In this document: in pieces, positions 14,361 to 21,329 of the stretch
Position numbering within the stretch: the first letter of the stretch is position 1
Layout of the letters: each line of letters opens with the position of its first letter
DNA from: Betaproteobacteria bacterium
Lineage (GTDB): Bacteria > Pseudomonadota > Gammaproteobacteria > Burkholderiales > SG8-39
DNA length: 22,080 nucleotides
Assembly: GCA_011391185.1 (NCBI GenBank)
Contig: JAABRB010000014.1
Span: 1-22,080 of the forward strand
Reading direction: 5' to 3'
Notes under the pieces: generated by a model
Told to the model about the DNA's origin: nothing
What the model saw: the letters and a program-made list of their open reading frames with translations, nothing else
The model's database searches: none
Position numbers and translations under genes: made by a program

Positions 14361-14768
14361 CTAGAACTGCTGTTCGCTGTGAGGCCCGAGGCCGAGGCGC
14401 ATCATGGTGCGGACCGAGCGCTGCCGCGCGCGCCGCGCAGCCGCACGCTCGGCCTCGTGTGCGATCGCGTAGTGCAATCGGATGATCGCGGCTTCCACCA
14501 GGACGAGGAACACGAGCGCGGTTCCCACGCCGGCCAGGTACAAGGCGGCGCCTTCCGCGCCGGTCAGCGCCGTCGCGACGAGGTTGGCGACCGCGACCGC
14601 CACCACTGCTGCGCCGAGGCAGGCGACGCCCAGCCGGGTGATGCCGTGGACCCGGCGATAGCGGACGCCGAGCCGGCGATGCCGCGCAACGTGATGCGGG
14701 ACCGCCATCCCGTGCCGATGCAGCACCCACACCAGCGCCGCGATGCAGCCGTAGAGTCCCGGATCCAC
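14361..14768 (-). CDS. Small membrane protein of unknown function
   Basis: A 135-residue protein from GTG 14768 with an AGGGGG stretch about 11 bases upstream. Three hydrophobic segments are visible: about residues 3-16 (weak), 45-67 (LGVACLGAAVVAVAVANLVATAL) and 73-97, with a basic connecting loop. The C-terminal tail is charged and Arg-rich. I recognise no family. An opposite-strand frame overlaps it but is Arg-rich and lacks family features; the hydrophobic pattern favours this strand. It lies upstream of atuA on the same strand, about 90 bases apart. The start codon is uncertain. Confidence 0.5.
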   Translation of the reverse strand: MDPGLYGCIAALVWVLHRHGMAVPHHVARHRRLGVRYRRVHGITRLGVACLGAAVVAVAVANLVATALTGAEGAALYLAGVGTALVFLVLVEAAIIRLHYAIAHEAERAAARRARQRSVRTMMRLGLGPHSEQQF

Positions 14769-15013
14769 GCCTGTGCCTGCCCCCTTTGGTCTGGTCCGGC
14801 ACAGCCCCTATATGTTGTGGTCGCCGGCCGGATTGCCCCTGCATTCTGGGGGGCGAGGCCGCAAAAGTATCGGCGCTGCGCGGCGCGGACGTGCGCTATG
14901 TCACGCCCCCGCGCCGCGCGGCAGTGCGGGCGATCCTGAGGCCGCCTGTCCTGCTATTAGGAGAGCGAGATCAGTGGCTTGCCCGCGTGGCACCGACCGG
15001 CGCCGCCGTTCGC
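14769..15013. other. Intergenic region with no convincing gene
   Basis: About 245 bases upstream of the TTT-operon promoter. Two overlapping plus-strand frames of 87-90 codons exist but have no ribosome site and no recognisable features. No clear repeat or RNA gene is seen. Confidence 0.5.
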
Positions 15014-15043
15014 TTGACAAGGCCTGCCGGGGCCGGCCAAAAT
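15014..15043 (+). promoter_or_regulatory. Sigma70-type promoter of the TTT operon
   Basis: A perfect -35, TTGACA at 15014-15019, is followed after 18 bases by CAAAAT at 15038-15043 (4 of 6 consensus). It points to tctC, leaving a leader of about 180 bases. The palindromic operator begins at the last base of the -10. Confidence 0.6.
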
Positions 15044-15064
15044 AAGTAACCATCCGGTTACTTA
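15043..15064. promoter_or_regulatory. 22-bp perfect palindromic operator (TetR-type in form)
   Basis: TAAGTAACC (15043-15051) and GGTTACTTA (15056-15064) are perfect inverted arms around ATCC. It sits directly on the predicted transcription start of the promoter at 15014-15043, where a bound repressor would block initiation. The size and dyad resemble TetR-family operators; no TetR gene is in the window, so the regulator must be elsewhere. Confidence 0.65.
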
Positions 15065-15081
15065 CCGGACACCGTTGCCGG

Positions 15082-15103
15082 TTGCGTGAGCCTTGCGTGA
15101 GCC
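15082..15103. repeat. Tandem duplication of an 11-base unit
   Basis: TTGCGTGAGCC occurs twice back to back in the untranslated leader of the TTT operon. Confidence 0.8.
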
Positions 15104-15107
15104 GATT

Positions 15108-15135
15108 GCGGCGTCCGAATGGCGGCGTCCGAATG
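15108..15135. repeat. Tandem duplication of a 14-base unit
   Basis: GCGGCGTCCGAATG occurs twice back to back, five bases after the 11-base duplication, still in the operon leader. Such adjacent duplications suggest replication slippage. Confidence 0.8.
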
Positions 15136-15229
15136 CGCTCCGCGTTCCCGCAGCCTCGATCCCGCCGCATTGAGCGGTCGGGCCGGATGCAAACTAGAAT
15201 CGACGATTCAACACGGAGGAGGACGAATC

Positions 15230-16231
15230 ATGCACAACAAACTCTTTGCTCTCGGCGCGGTGCTTTTGCTCGCGCTTGCCGGCCCGGCGTCCGCGGCGGA
15301 CTGGAAACCGACGAAGCCGATCCGGATCATCGTGCCGTGGAGCGCAGGCGGATCGACCGACGAGCTGATCCGCACCCTCGCGGCGGATCTCGAGGATTCG
15401 CTGGGCCAGAAAGTGGTCGTCGTGAACCAGCCGGGCGGCGGAGGCGCCGTCGGGACGAAGGCCGCCCTCGAAGCGCCGAAGGACGGCTACACGTGGACGG
15501 CAGGCGCTGCCAAGGATCTCGGCACCTACGTCGTCACCGGCGCGATCGACACCCAGCTCAAGGACTGGAATCTCTATCTCGCCGTGGTCAACTACACGAT
15601 GCTTTCGGTGAATCCGAACTCGAAGTTCAAGTCGGTGGAGGACATCGTCAAGGCGATGAAGTCCGCCCCGAACTCGGTGACTATCGCCACGGGCGGGATC
15701 AACTCCGCGGGCGGTGCCGCGGCCGAGGCGCTCAAGGCCGCAGTGGGCGGCGAATACAAGATGGTGACGTACGACGGCGGCAATCCGGCGGTGCAGTCAA
15801 CCGTCGCGGGCGAGACCGAGGTCACGACCCAGCTCGTGTCCGAGCAGTACGACATGCTGCGCGCCAAGCGCCTGAAGCCCCTCGCGGCGTACACCACGAG
15901 TGCGGTGACGCTGCCGGGGGTCGGCTCGATCCCGCCGATCACGCAATTCCTGCCGAACGCGAAAGTCGGCCCGGTGCACTTCGGTATCTGGGCGCCGAAA
16001 GGCGTGCCGCAGGACGTCGTCGCGACGATGGGCAAGGTCTGGGATTCGAAGATCAAGAGCTCTGCCCGCCTCAAGAAGTATGCGGAATCCAAGGGACTCG
16101 GTGTCGACGTCGCGTGGGGCGATTCTGCCTACAAGCAGGCATTCAAGACCACCCAGATCAACGCATGGCAGATCTTCGACGGCGGCAAGGGCAAGGTCAG
16201 CCCGGACAAGGTGGGCTTCCCGCGTCCGTGA
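15230..16231 (+). CDS. tctC: Tripartite tricarboxylate transporter substrate-binding protein (TctC/Bug family)
   Basis: A 333-residue periplasmic protein. ATG 15230 is preceded by GGAGGAGG and opens a signal peptide ending near ASAA at 20-23; a longer in-frame start at 15119 would bury it. The mature protein begins with KPIRIIVPWSAGGSTDELIRT and GQKVVVVNQPGGGGAVGT, the two Bug-family landmarks that form the carboxylate-binding site. Bug proteins bind carboxylates or other small polar molecules; the ligand is not known here. It is followed by a strong terminator before tctB, so it should be made in excess of the membrane subunits. Confidence 0.93.
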   Translation: MHNKLFALGAVLLLALAGPASAADWKPTKPIRIIVPWSAGGSTDELIRTLAADLEDSLGQKVVVVNQPGGGGAVGTKAALEAPKDGYTWTAGAAKDLGTYVVTGAIDTQLKDWNLYLAVVNYTMLSVNPNSKFKSVEDIVKAMKSAPNSVTIATGGINSAGGAAAEALKAAVGGEYKMVTYDGGNPAVQSTVAGETEVTTQLVSEQYDMLRAKRLKPLAAYTTSAVTLPGVGSIPPITQFLPNAKVGPVHFGIWAPKGVPQDVVATMGKVWDSKIKSSARLKKYAESKGLGVDVAWGDSAYKQAFKTTQINAWQIFDGGKGKVSPDKVGFPRP

Positions 16232-16256
16232 CCGAGTAAGCACGCTGGCGAACCGG

Positions 16257-16290
16257 CGGGCGGGGTAAGTTCCCCGCCCGTTGCGTTTTT
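16257..16290 (+). terminator. Rho-independent terminator between tctC and tctB
   Basis: CGGGCGGGG (16257-16265) and CCCCGCCCG (16272-16280) form a 9-bp GC stem with a 6-base loop, followed by a T-run at 16286-16290. It lies 25 bases after the tctC stop and likely lets only part of the transcripts continue into tctB and tctA. Confidence 0.8.
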
Positions 16291-16359
16291 GTCGGCCGTC
16301 CACGGGCGGCCTCATGCGGGCGACCATGTGCAAGACTCACGAACCTCTGCGTGCACGAC

Positions 16360-16959
16360 ATGGCACGGGCTGATTTCCTCGCGTCGCTGATTTTTCTCGC
16401 ACTCGGCGTCTACATGGCCGTGGAAGGCCTGCGCATGCCGGGCGCGGGCGGTTTCATCGCGAAGGGCGGCGAACCGGGGCGCGTGCCCGTAATGCTCGGG
16501 GTGATCATCGCGTTCCTCGCGATCGTACTGCTCGTTCGCGCGGTCCGGCAGGGCGGTCATCGGCTCACCGGCATTCGAATCTCCGATCCGGACGTACGGT
16601 CCGGCACGATGCGTTGCGCGGTCACCGCCGTGGTCTGTTCGCTGTATGCGGTCGGTCTGCTCGGCGCCACGCTCGGTGGGTACGAGGTGCAGTACCACGA
16701 GGCGACCTTTCTGTTTCTCACGATCTTCATCATTGGATCGGAGTGGGAGTTCGCCGGAGAGCTCGCCGCGCTCCGCCGCGAGCGCTGGACGCGGCGGGCA
16801 CCGCGTCTCACGCGGGCCGTCCAGGGCATGCTGGGATTCGTGCCCGCGGCGTACGCGCCCCACGTCTGGCTGGTCGCGCTCGCCGTGCTCCAGGCGGCGC
16901 TCATTGCCTGGGCCGTCTCGTACGTCTTCGAGAACGAGTTCTACGTGAAGCTTCCCTGA
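16360..16959 (+). CDS. tctB: Tripartite tricarboxylate transporter small membrane subunit (TctB)
   Basis: A 199-residue protein with four hydrophobic segments: about residues 6-22, 43-61, 83-105 and 170-192, plus a short one near 115-125. This topology and length, between TctC and TctA, match TctB. The ATG at 16360 is chosen over the in-frame GTG at 16351; neither has a clear ribosome site. The N-terminal FLASLIFLALGVYMAVEG is typical of the family. TctB is the small membrane partner of the TctA channel. The sequence of TctB is poorly conserved, so operon position is part of the call. Confidence 0.82.
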   Translation: MARADFLASLIFLALGVYMAVEGLRMPGAGGFIAKGGEPGRVPVMLGVIIAFLAIVLLVRAVRQGGHRLTGIRISDPDVRSGTMRCAVTAVVCSLYAVGLLGATLGGYEVQYHEATFLFLTIFIIGSEWEFAGELAALRRERWTRRAPRLTRAVQGMLGFVPAAYAPHVWLVALAVLQAALIAWAVSYVFENEFYVKLP

Positions 16960-16978
16960 CGGCGCGCGACGGCCTGCA

Positions 16979-18802
16979 ATGGAATTTCTATCGGGACTTG
17001 CCGGCTACCTGGCGACCACTCTTGGCCATATCGGGGTCGCATTCAGCAAGCTTTCGAGCTGGGAGATGGCGCTCTTCATCGTGGCGGGCACGCTGCTCGG
17101 CATCGTGATCGGCATGCTGCCGGGACTCACCGCGACAATGGGCGTCGCGCTCCTCACGACGCTGACCTACCGCATGGAGCCCGATACCGCGCTCATGATC
17201 CTCGTGTGCCTCTATGTCGGCGCGATCTACGGCGGCAGCCGCAGCGCGATCCTGCTCAACATTCCCGGCACGCCGGCCAATGCCGCGACGACGCTCGACG
17301 GCTACCCGCTCGCGCAGGCCGGACGTGCGGGACCCGCGATGGGCACCGCGACGACCGGCTCCTTTCTCGGCACGGTGATCGGCATGTTCTTTCTCGCCAC
17401 GGTGGCGCCGATCCTCGCCGACTACGCGCTCTCCTTCCAGACCCACGAGTTCTTCTGGCTCGCGATCTTCGGCGTGCTCATCTCCGGGCAGCTCACCGCG
17501 GCGGACGATCCGCTCAAGGGATGGATCGCAGGCTTTCTCGGCCTGGCGGTCGCGATGATCGGCCAGGAAGGGCTTTACATGACCGACCGGTTCACGTTCG
17601 GCTTCACCGAGATGCAGGGCGGCATCAACCTGATCCCGGCGATGGTCGGCGCGTTCGGCTTCTCGGAAGTCATCGCGGTGATGTACAACCGCCGCGCGGA
17701 GGTCGTCAAGGCGACGACCCGCCTCATCGACGTCATCCCGGATCCGCGCGAAGTGCTCAAGTACTGGCGCACGATTCTGCGCTCCGGCGGGCTCGGCACC
17801 TTCATCGGCGTGATCCCGGGCGTCGGCGAGGACATCGCCGCCTGGGTGTCGTACGGCGCGGCGCGGCGCGCGTCGAAGGAGAAGGAGAAGTTCGGCAAGG
17901 GCTCGGTGGAAGGATTGATGGCCGCGGAGACCGGCAACAGCGCGGCGCCGCCCGGCGCGCTCATCCCCGTGCTCACGCTTGGCATCCCCGGCTCGGCGCC
18001 CGCGGCCGTCCTGCTCGCCGCGATGGTGCTGCACGGCGTGCGCCCGGGCCCGATGATCATGATCGAGTTCCCCACTTTCGTGTACGAGGTGGTGGTGATG
18101 ACCTTCTTCGCGGCAATAGCAATGCTGGTGCTCGGCATCCTGCTCACGCCGGTGCTGCTCAAGGTGCTCGCCGTGCGGCGCGAGCGGCTGATGCCGGTCG
18201 TCTTCGTCCTCTGCGTGATCGGCAGCTACGCGATCGCGCAGCGGATGTTCGACGTGTGGGTCATGGTGATCTTCGGCATACTCGGGTTCGCGCTGCGGCA
18301 GATGAAGTACCCCATGGCGCCGCTCGTGCTCGGCATCGTGCTGGGCGATATCCTCGACAAGAGCTTCCGCCGCTCGTGGGTCATTCACGACGGCGACTGG
18401 ACGTTCTACTTCGATCGGCCGATCTGCGTGGCGCTGATCATTCTGTGCATCTTCACCGTGCTCACCAGTGCCGGACCGACCAAGCACTACGTGGGCGGGC
18501 GGCTGCGCGCGGTGTCCGAGGGATTCTTCGGCGGGATCGCGCGCATCTTCGGCGCTCACTGGACACTCGCGGTCGCCATCGGTCGCGGGGCGCGCGCATT
18601 CGCCGGCAAGTCGGCCGGCGGCCTGCCGATCGGCGTGGAGGGCCTGGCTCGAGGCGTGCGGGAAGGCGTTGTCGCGTACGTCGGAACGGTCGTCGGCTCG
18701 GTCTACGGATTTTTCCGTGCGGTCGTCGCATTCGTGTTCGACCCACTGATCGATCTGCTGCGCCTCGTGCGCGTCCTGCCGCGCGCCGGAGGCGGCGCAT
18801 GA
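16979..18802 (+). CDS. tctA: Tripartite tricarboxylate transporter large membrane subunit (TctA), with C-terminal extension
   Basis: A 607-residue polytopic membrane protein with the duplicated TctA architecture. The first copy of the glycine motif is GTLLGIVIGMLPGLTATMG at 37-55; the second is FIGVIPGVGEDIAAWVSYG in the middle of the protein. NIPGTPANAATTLDGYP is also typical. It transports the ligand delivered by TctC using an ion gradient. TctA proteins usually end near residue 500; here about 107 further residues follow, with glycine- and alanine-rich helix-like segments and a basic end. ATG 16979 lies 19 bases after tctB, and the stop overlaps the cupin gene as ATGA. Confidence 0.94.
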   Translation: MEFLSGLAGYLATTLGHIGVAFSKLSSWEMALFIVAGTLLGIVIGMLPGLTATMGVALLTTLTYRMEPDTALMILVCLYVGAIYGGSRSAILLNIPGTPANAATTLDGYPLAQAGRAGPAMGTATTGSFLGTVIGMFFLATVAPILADYALSFQTHEFFWLAIFGVLISGQLTAADDPLKGWIAGFLGLAVAMIGQEGLYMTDRFTFGFTEMQGGINLIPAMVGAFGFSEVIAVMYNRRAEVVKATTRLIDVIPDPREVLKYWRTILRSGGLGTFIGVIPGVGEDIAAWVSYGAARRASKEKEKFGKGSVEGLMAAETGNSAAPPGALIPVLTLGIPGSAPAAVLLAAMVLHGVRPGPMIMIEFPTFVYEVVVMTFFAAIAMLVLGILLTPVLLKVLAVRRERLMPVVFVLCVIGSYAIAQRMFDVWVMVIFGILGFALRQMKYPMAPLVLGIVLGDILDKSFRRSWVIHDGDWTFYFDRPICVALIILCIFTVLTSAGPTKHYVGGRLRAVSEGFFGGIARIFGAHWTLAVAIGRGARAFAGKSAGGLPIGVEGLARGVREGVVAYVGTVVGSVYGFFRAVVAFVFDPLIDLLRLVRVLPRAGGGA

Positions 18803-19515
18803 GCGCGCCGCTCGTCGGCGGGATCGGCCTCACGGTGCTGCGCGTCTACGATCAGCGCCCGGGGCCTGACGGCGTGACCGCCGGATGCGCGCACGTGCAT
18901 GCGCTCACCGGCGAGGCCTACTTCGGCGTTGCGGGCGAGGGCGCGCTCGAGCTCCACGAATCCGAGCACGGGTTTCGCCGCGTCGAGATCCGGCCCGGGA
19001 GCTACGTCCAGTTCCCGCCCGGCACCCTGCATCGCTCGGTCAGCACGCACCGCCTCGAGGTGCTTGCGATCATGGGCAACGCGGGGCTCGCGGAGCGCGG
19101 CGACGCGCGCATCTACTTCGGCGCGGAAGCGGATGCCGATCCGCAGCGCTACGAGGTGCTGCGATCACTCGTGGACAAGGGGCTCGACGGCGCGCTCGAA
19201 CGGCGCGACGCCTCCGCACGCGCCTACGCGCGACTCCTCGCGCTGTGGGAGAGCGACCGCGCCGCGTATTTCGCGGAGCTCGAACGATTCCTCCGCAGGC
19301 ACCACGAGACGATTGCTGCGAATCGCGCAACCATGGAAGACGCAATCCGCACCGGGCCGCTTCGCGAGGCGCAGGACACGCTCGCGCTGCTCGCCGTGCT
19401 CGGCCCGGCGCAAACCTCGCCCGGTGCCGGGGTCTGGCGCGAACCGGACAACGCGCCGGTGCTCGGGATGTGCGGCATGCTCTGGCAAGTCGCGCGCCTC
19501 GATTCGGGTGTCTGA
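18799..19515 (+). CDS. Cupin-domain protein coupled to the TTT operon
   Basis: A 238-residue soluble protein starting at the ATGA overlap with tctA. Residues about 25-95 form a single cupin barrel. Motif 1 has His32, His34 and Glu39 (HVHALTGE, then Gly46), and motif 2 is PPGTLHR with His78. These four residues would bind a divalent metal. The remaining 140 residues are helical (SARAYARLLALWESDRAAYF, ELERFLRRHHETI) and unassigned. Cupins of this type include sugar isomerases, dioxygenases and ligand sensors. The coupling to the transporter suggests it acts on the imported compound, but this is inference. The upstream open frame is shadow of tctA. Confidence 0.78.
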   Translation: MSAPLVGGIGLTVLRVYDQRPGPDGVTAGCAHVHALTGEAYFGVAGEGALELHESEHGFRRVEIRPGSYVQFPPGTLHRSVSTHRLEVLAIMGNAGLAERGDARIYFGAEADADPQRYEVLRSLVDKGLDGALERRDASARAYARLLALWESDRAAYFAELERFLRRHHETIAANRATMEDAIRTGPLREAQDTLALLAVLGPAQTSPGAGVWREPDNAPVLGMCGMLWQVARLDSGV

Positions 19516-19832
19516 GTTCACCTGACACCGGCGCGTTGCGCGCCAACGGGGACGCCCGAAACGCGTCTTCTGCTGCGCCGCAATGTCAATGTGAGTGCAT
19601 GCTGGCGGCTTCATTCCGGTGCACGCGACGCGCAAACCACGATTGTTTGGGACCCCAATATTATCGTTGACACGCGTGCAGGGAGATACGTAGAGTGCTG
19701 CGAGCAGCCTGAATAAACGCGTGCTCCCGGGCAAAGTCCATCGGGGCGTGCGCGACGTACCAAACACGTGGGCGGGGTCAACCGCCCGAGATCCGACGCA
19801 TCCGGTCGAGGGCAACAACCGAGGAGAGAGAC
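19516..19832. other. Intergenic region before the LivK-like gene
   Basis: About 317 bases with no convincing gene. It contains the promoter at 19667-19696 and, at the predicted start site, a short hairpin (GCTGC at 19697-19701 and GCAGC at 19704-19708). No terminator with a T-run is visible for the TTT operon. Confidence 0.5.
19667..19696 (+). promoter_or_regulatory. Sigma70-type promoter of the LivK-like gene
   Basis: A perfect -35, TTGACA at 19667-19672, and TAGAGT at 19691-19696 (4 of 6), separated by 18 bases. It points toward the binding-protein gene and leaves a leader of about 130 bases. Confidence 0.55.
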
Positions 19833-21041
19833 GTGGAACGCAGAACAGCATTGAATGTGGCGCTTGCGGCAGCGTTCGCGGGCACCCTCGCCACCCTGCA
19901 AATGGGCGCGACGCACGCTGCGGATACGATCAAGATCGGCGCCGTTGCGCCGAAGACCGGGCCGCTTGCCGCGGGTGCGGCCGTCACGCACTGGCCGAAC
20001 ATCCAGCTCTGGACACACCAGGTGAACGAGCGGGGCGGCCTGAAGATGAAGGACGGCACCCGGCGCAAGGTCGAGATCATCGAGTACGACGACCGGACGA
20101 ACCCGGGCGAGACCATCAAGGCGGTCGAGCGGCTGGCCACGCAGGACAAGGTCGACTTCATCCTCGCCCCGTACGGCTCGGGCCTCAACCTGGCGGCGGC
20201 GCCGGTCTACGCGAAGTACGGCTACCCCCAGATCACGTCCACCTCGATCACCGACAAGAACTCGGAATTGACGAAGCGCTATCCCGGCATCTTCTTCACG
20301 CTCGGGACGACCACTGCCCTCGCGAACTCGGTGGCGGAGATCCTCGCGAAGCTGCGCGCCGAGGGCAAGATCGGGAACAAAGTCGCGATGGTGAACGTGG
20401 CCGATGCGTTCGGCATCGAGCTGGCGGAAGCGGCGCGGCCGATCTTCAAGGGAGCCGGTCTTGAGATCGTCTACGACAAGTCCTACCCGCTGGGCACCCA
20501 GGATCTGTCGCCGATCGTGAAGGGCGCGAAAGCGGCCAATCCGGACGCGTTCGTCGCGTGGTCCTATCCCCCCGACACCTTCGCACTGACCGCACAGTCC
20601 AAGATCGAGGGCCTCAACGTGAAGGCCTATTACACGGCTGTGGCAACGGCGTTCCCGGTGTACGCAGCGAAGTTCGGCAGTTCCGTGCAAGGCGTCCTCG
20701 GCGCCGGAGGCGTCAATCCGGACACTCCGGACATGAAGGCGTACTACGCGGCGCACAAGAAGGTGACCGGCAAGGATGCCGACTACTGGGCGAGCCCGGT
20801 CATGTATGGGACGCTGCAAGTGCTCGAGCAGGCGATCGAGGCCGTCGGCACCGATCGCAAGGCGGTGACCGATTACGTCAAGAAGACCACGTTCAAGACG
20901 GTCATGGGCCCGTGGAAGTTCACCAACCAGTCGATCCATGAATTCTGGACCGTCGGCCAATGGCAGGGCGGCGTGTTCTACGGCGTGTCGTCCACCGGAC
21001 TGTCCGGTGCCAAGCCGGTGAACACCAAGACCGGCTGGTAG
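19833..21041 (+). CDS. Branched-chain amino acid-type ABC transporter substrate-binding protein (LivK-like)
   Basis: A 402-residue periplasmic protein. GTG 19833 has GAGGAGAGAG just upstream and opens a signal peptide (residues 1-29, ending THA). The mature N-terminus DTIKIGAVAPKTGPLAAGA and the following VERLATQDKVDFILAPYGSGLNLAAAPVYAKYGYP match the type I periplasmic binding fold (Peripla_BP_6). KVAMVNVADAFGIELAEAA begins the second lobe. These proteins feed LivHM-type permeases; relatives bind amino acids, amides, urea or aromatic acids, and the ligand cannot be read here. The gene is followed by a strong terminator, then by livH, consistent with higher expression of the binding protein. 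Confidence 0.92.
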   Translation: MERRTALNVALAAAFAGTLATLQMGATHAADTIKIGAVAPKTGPLAAGAAVTHWPNIQLWTHQVNERGGLKMKDGTRRKVEIIEYDDRTNPGETIKAVERLATQDKVDFILAPYGSGLNLAAAPVYAKYGYPQITSTSITDKNSELTKRYPGIFFTLGTTTALANSVAEILAKLRAEGKIGNKVAMVNVADAFGIELAEAARPIFKGAGLEIVYDKSYPLGTQDLSPIVKGAKAANPDAFVAWSYPPDTFALTAQSKIEGLNVKAYYTAVATAFPVYAAKFGSSVQGVLGAGGVNPDTPDMKAYYAAHKKVTGKDADYWASPVMYGTLQVLEQAIEAVGTDRKAVTDYVKKTTFKTVMGPWKFTNQSIHEFWTVGQWQGGVFYGVSSTGLSGAKPVNTKTGW

Positions 21042-21070
21042 GCTCCGGCTCCCGGTTTCGCAAGCCAGAA

Positions 21071-21105
21071 CCCCGGTGTGAGGTTCCGACACCGGGGTAT
21101 TTTTT
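21071..21105 (+). terminator. Rho-independent terminator after the LivK-like gene
   Basis: CCCCGGTGT (21071-21079) and ACACCGGGG (21089-21097) form a perfect 9-bp stem with a 9-base loop, followed by TATTTTTT. It begins 30 bases after the stop codon. Confidence 0.9.
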
Positions 21106-21143
21106 GCTCCGATGGGATGTTGCTGAACTCTGCGCCCGCTCGC

Positions 21144-21246
21144 GGGGGGATATACAAGGGCAGGTGGGAAGGGAAGGGTCCCACCCCTTCCCTAGCCCCT
21201 TGTTCGTTCGGGGGGGATATGCAAGGGGGCGTCTCCCCTTGTTCGT
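21144..21246. repeat. Composite intergenic repeat array
   Basis: Two modules alternate twice. Module A, a G6 run then ATATRCAAGGG, occurs at 21144-21160 and 21211-21227 (16 of 17 identical). Module B, CCCCTTGTTCGT, occurs at 21196-21207 and 21235-21246 (identical). CAAGGGG of A and CCCCTTG of B are inverted, so each unit can fold. The dispersed 29-base repeat is embedded in the first unit. No gene is seen in 21106-21329; opposite-strand frames through it merely read the repeats. Confidence 0.65.
21163..21191. repeat. Dispersed palindromic intergenic repeat, copy 2
   Basis: The second copy of the 29-base element at 10090-10118, with 28 of 29 identical bases. The stem is GGTGGGA (21163-21169) with TCCCACC (21179-21185), again with a 9-base loop. 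It lies between the LivK-like gene's terminator and livH. Confidence 0.7.
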
Positions 21247-21329
21247 GCGACCGGGGTTTGCCTTGCACGCTGAATTCACCACTCGAAGTCGCCGCGGTGC
21301 GCATTTCTTGACAGCCCGCTAGACGCTCC

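Noticed and set aside
14379..14939. 186-codon plus-strand frame overlapping the small membrane protein
   Set aside because: No ribosome site and Arg/Ala/Gln-rich composition; the minus strand has well-formed hydrophobic segments.
16988..18559. 523-codon minus-strand frame antisense to tctA
   Set aside because: His/Asp/Arg-rich composition and no family features; it is the complement of a membrane-protein gene.
17206..18798. Open frame continuous with the cupin gene, giving a 769-codon protein
   Set aside because: The upstream part overlaps tctA in another frame and is Arg-rich shadow. The ATGA overlap at 18799 marks the true cupin start.
21308..21313. TTGACA upstream of livH as a -35 element
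   Set aside because: It lies only 17 bases before the start codon, leaving no room for a -10 and a leader, so it cannot drive livH.
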